A stretch of DNA of 64,000 bases from Chitinimonas sp036961565 (GTDB taxonomy: Bacteria; Pseudomonadota; Gammaproteobacteria; Burkholderiales; Chitinimonadaceae), in NCBI RefSeq assembly GCF_036961565.1, contig NZ_JBAMDD010000018.1, forward strand, positions 26,961 to 90,960, written 5' to 3'. Under the pieces are notes generated by a model that worked only from the letters and a program-made list of their open reading frames with translations, did no database searches and was not told where the DNA came from. A program made the translations under genes and the position numbers. Of the stretch, positions 63,922 through 64,000 are shown piece after piece (the first letter of the stretch is position 1; the number at the start of each line of letters is the position of its first letter).

Positions 63922-64000
63922 ACATACAGCCATAACCGACAACTCCATCCGTGCCGCCAGTAAGCGCTGGCCCATAGCATGAACCCCCAGGGATAGCCCG

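Overview
The window is 64 kb of GC-rich (roughly 60-65 %) bacterial chromosome. Gene content and protein style fit a free-living Gram-negative betaproteobacterium, possibly of the Neisseriales/Chitinimonas-like group; this assignment is an inference from gene families, not from a marker gene. Genes are densely packed. Stem-loop terminators lie between many convergent units, and two identical tRNA-Asn genes sit in opposite orientation 24 kb apart.

Region 1 (1-25 kb) is mostly core metabolism and housekeeping. It holds a truncated regulator, rpsT, murJ, an acetyltransferase, an aspartate-type aminotransferase and a complete TRAP transporter (dctQ-dctM-dctP, 2-oxoacid-binding type, Tat-exported binding protein). 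These are followed by an M13 metallopeptidase, an AsmA-like protein, ygfZ, folE2, a GIY-YIG protein, a flavodoxin-like reductase, nnr (NAD(P)H-hydrate repair), an S41 protease, a cyclophilin and a DUF945 protein. A 276-bp palindromic MITE-like element with 5-bp CTTAG flanks sits exactly on the stop codon of the S41 gene.

Region 2 (22.6-39.8 kb) is oriented to amine and amino-acid use and to sensing. A bauA/mmsA-type pair (beta-alanine to malonate semialdehyde to acetyl-CoA) is divergent from a MocR regulator. Around it lie a second class III aminotransferase, a class I glutamine amidotransferase, three orphan solute-binding proteins without permeases, and a FIST sensor / histidine kinase / YciI-like / binding-protein operon. 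An NhaR-like LysR regulator divergent from htpX, a TerC protein and a YgjP peptidase close this part.

Region 3 (39.9 kb to the end) is a type VI secretion locus. The leftward operon is tssJ-tssK-(Rap1a/Tai-like)-tssL-tssM-tagF-tssE-tssF-tssG, with tssH beyond a fha gene on the opposite strand. The rightward operon is tssA-tssB-tssC, a small ORF, tai1-tae1, hcp, tagJ, and then a putative zinc-phospholipase-like effector with a membrane protein and a secreted protein that could be its immunity factors. VgrG, PAAR and the PpkA/PppA kinase-phosphatase pair are not in the window, although FHA and TagF suggest threonine-phosphorylation control. The most notable candidates for undescribed biology are the His-rich effector/immunity module at 62235-63921, the orphan Rap1a-like gene inside the structural operon, and the coupled small ORF with paired palindromes just upstream of the tai1-tae1 pair.
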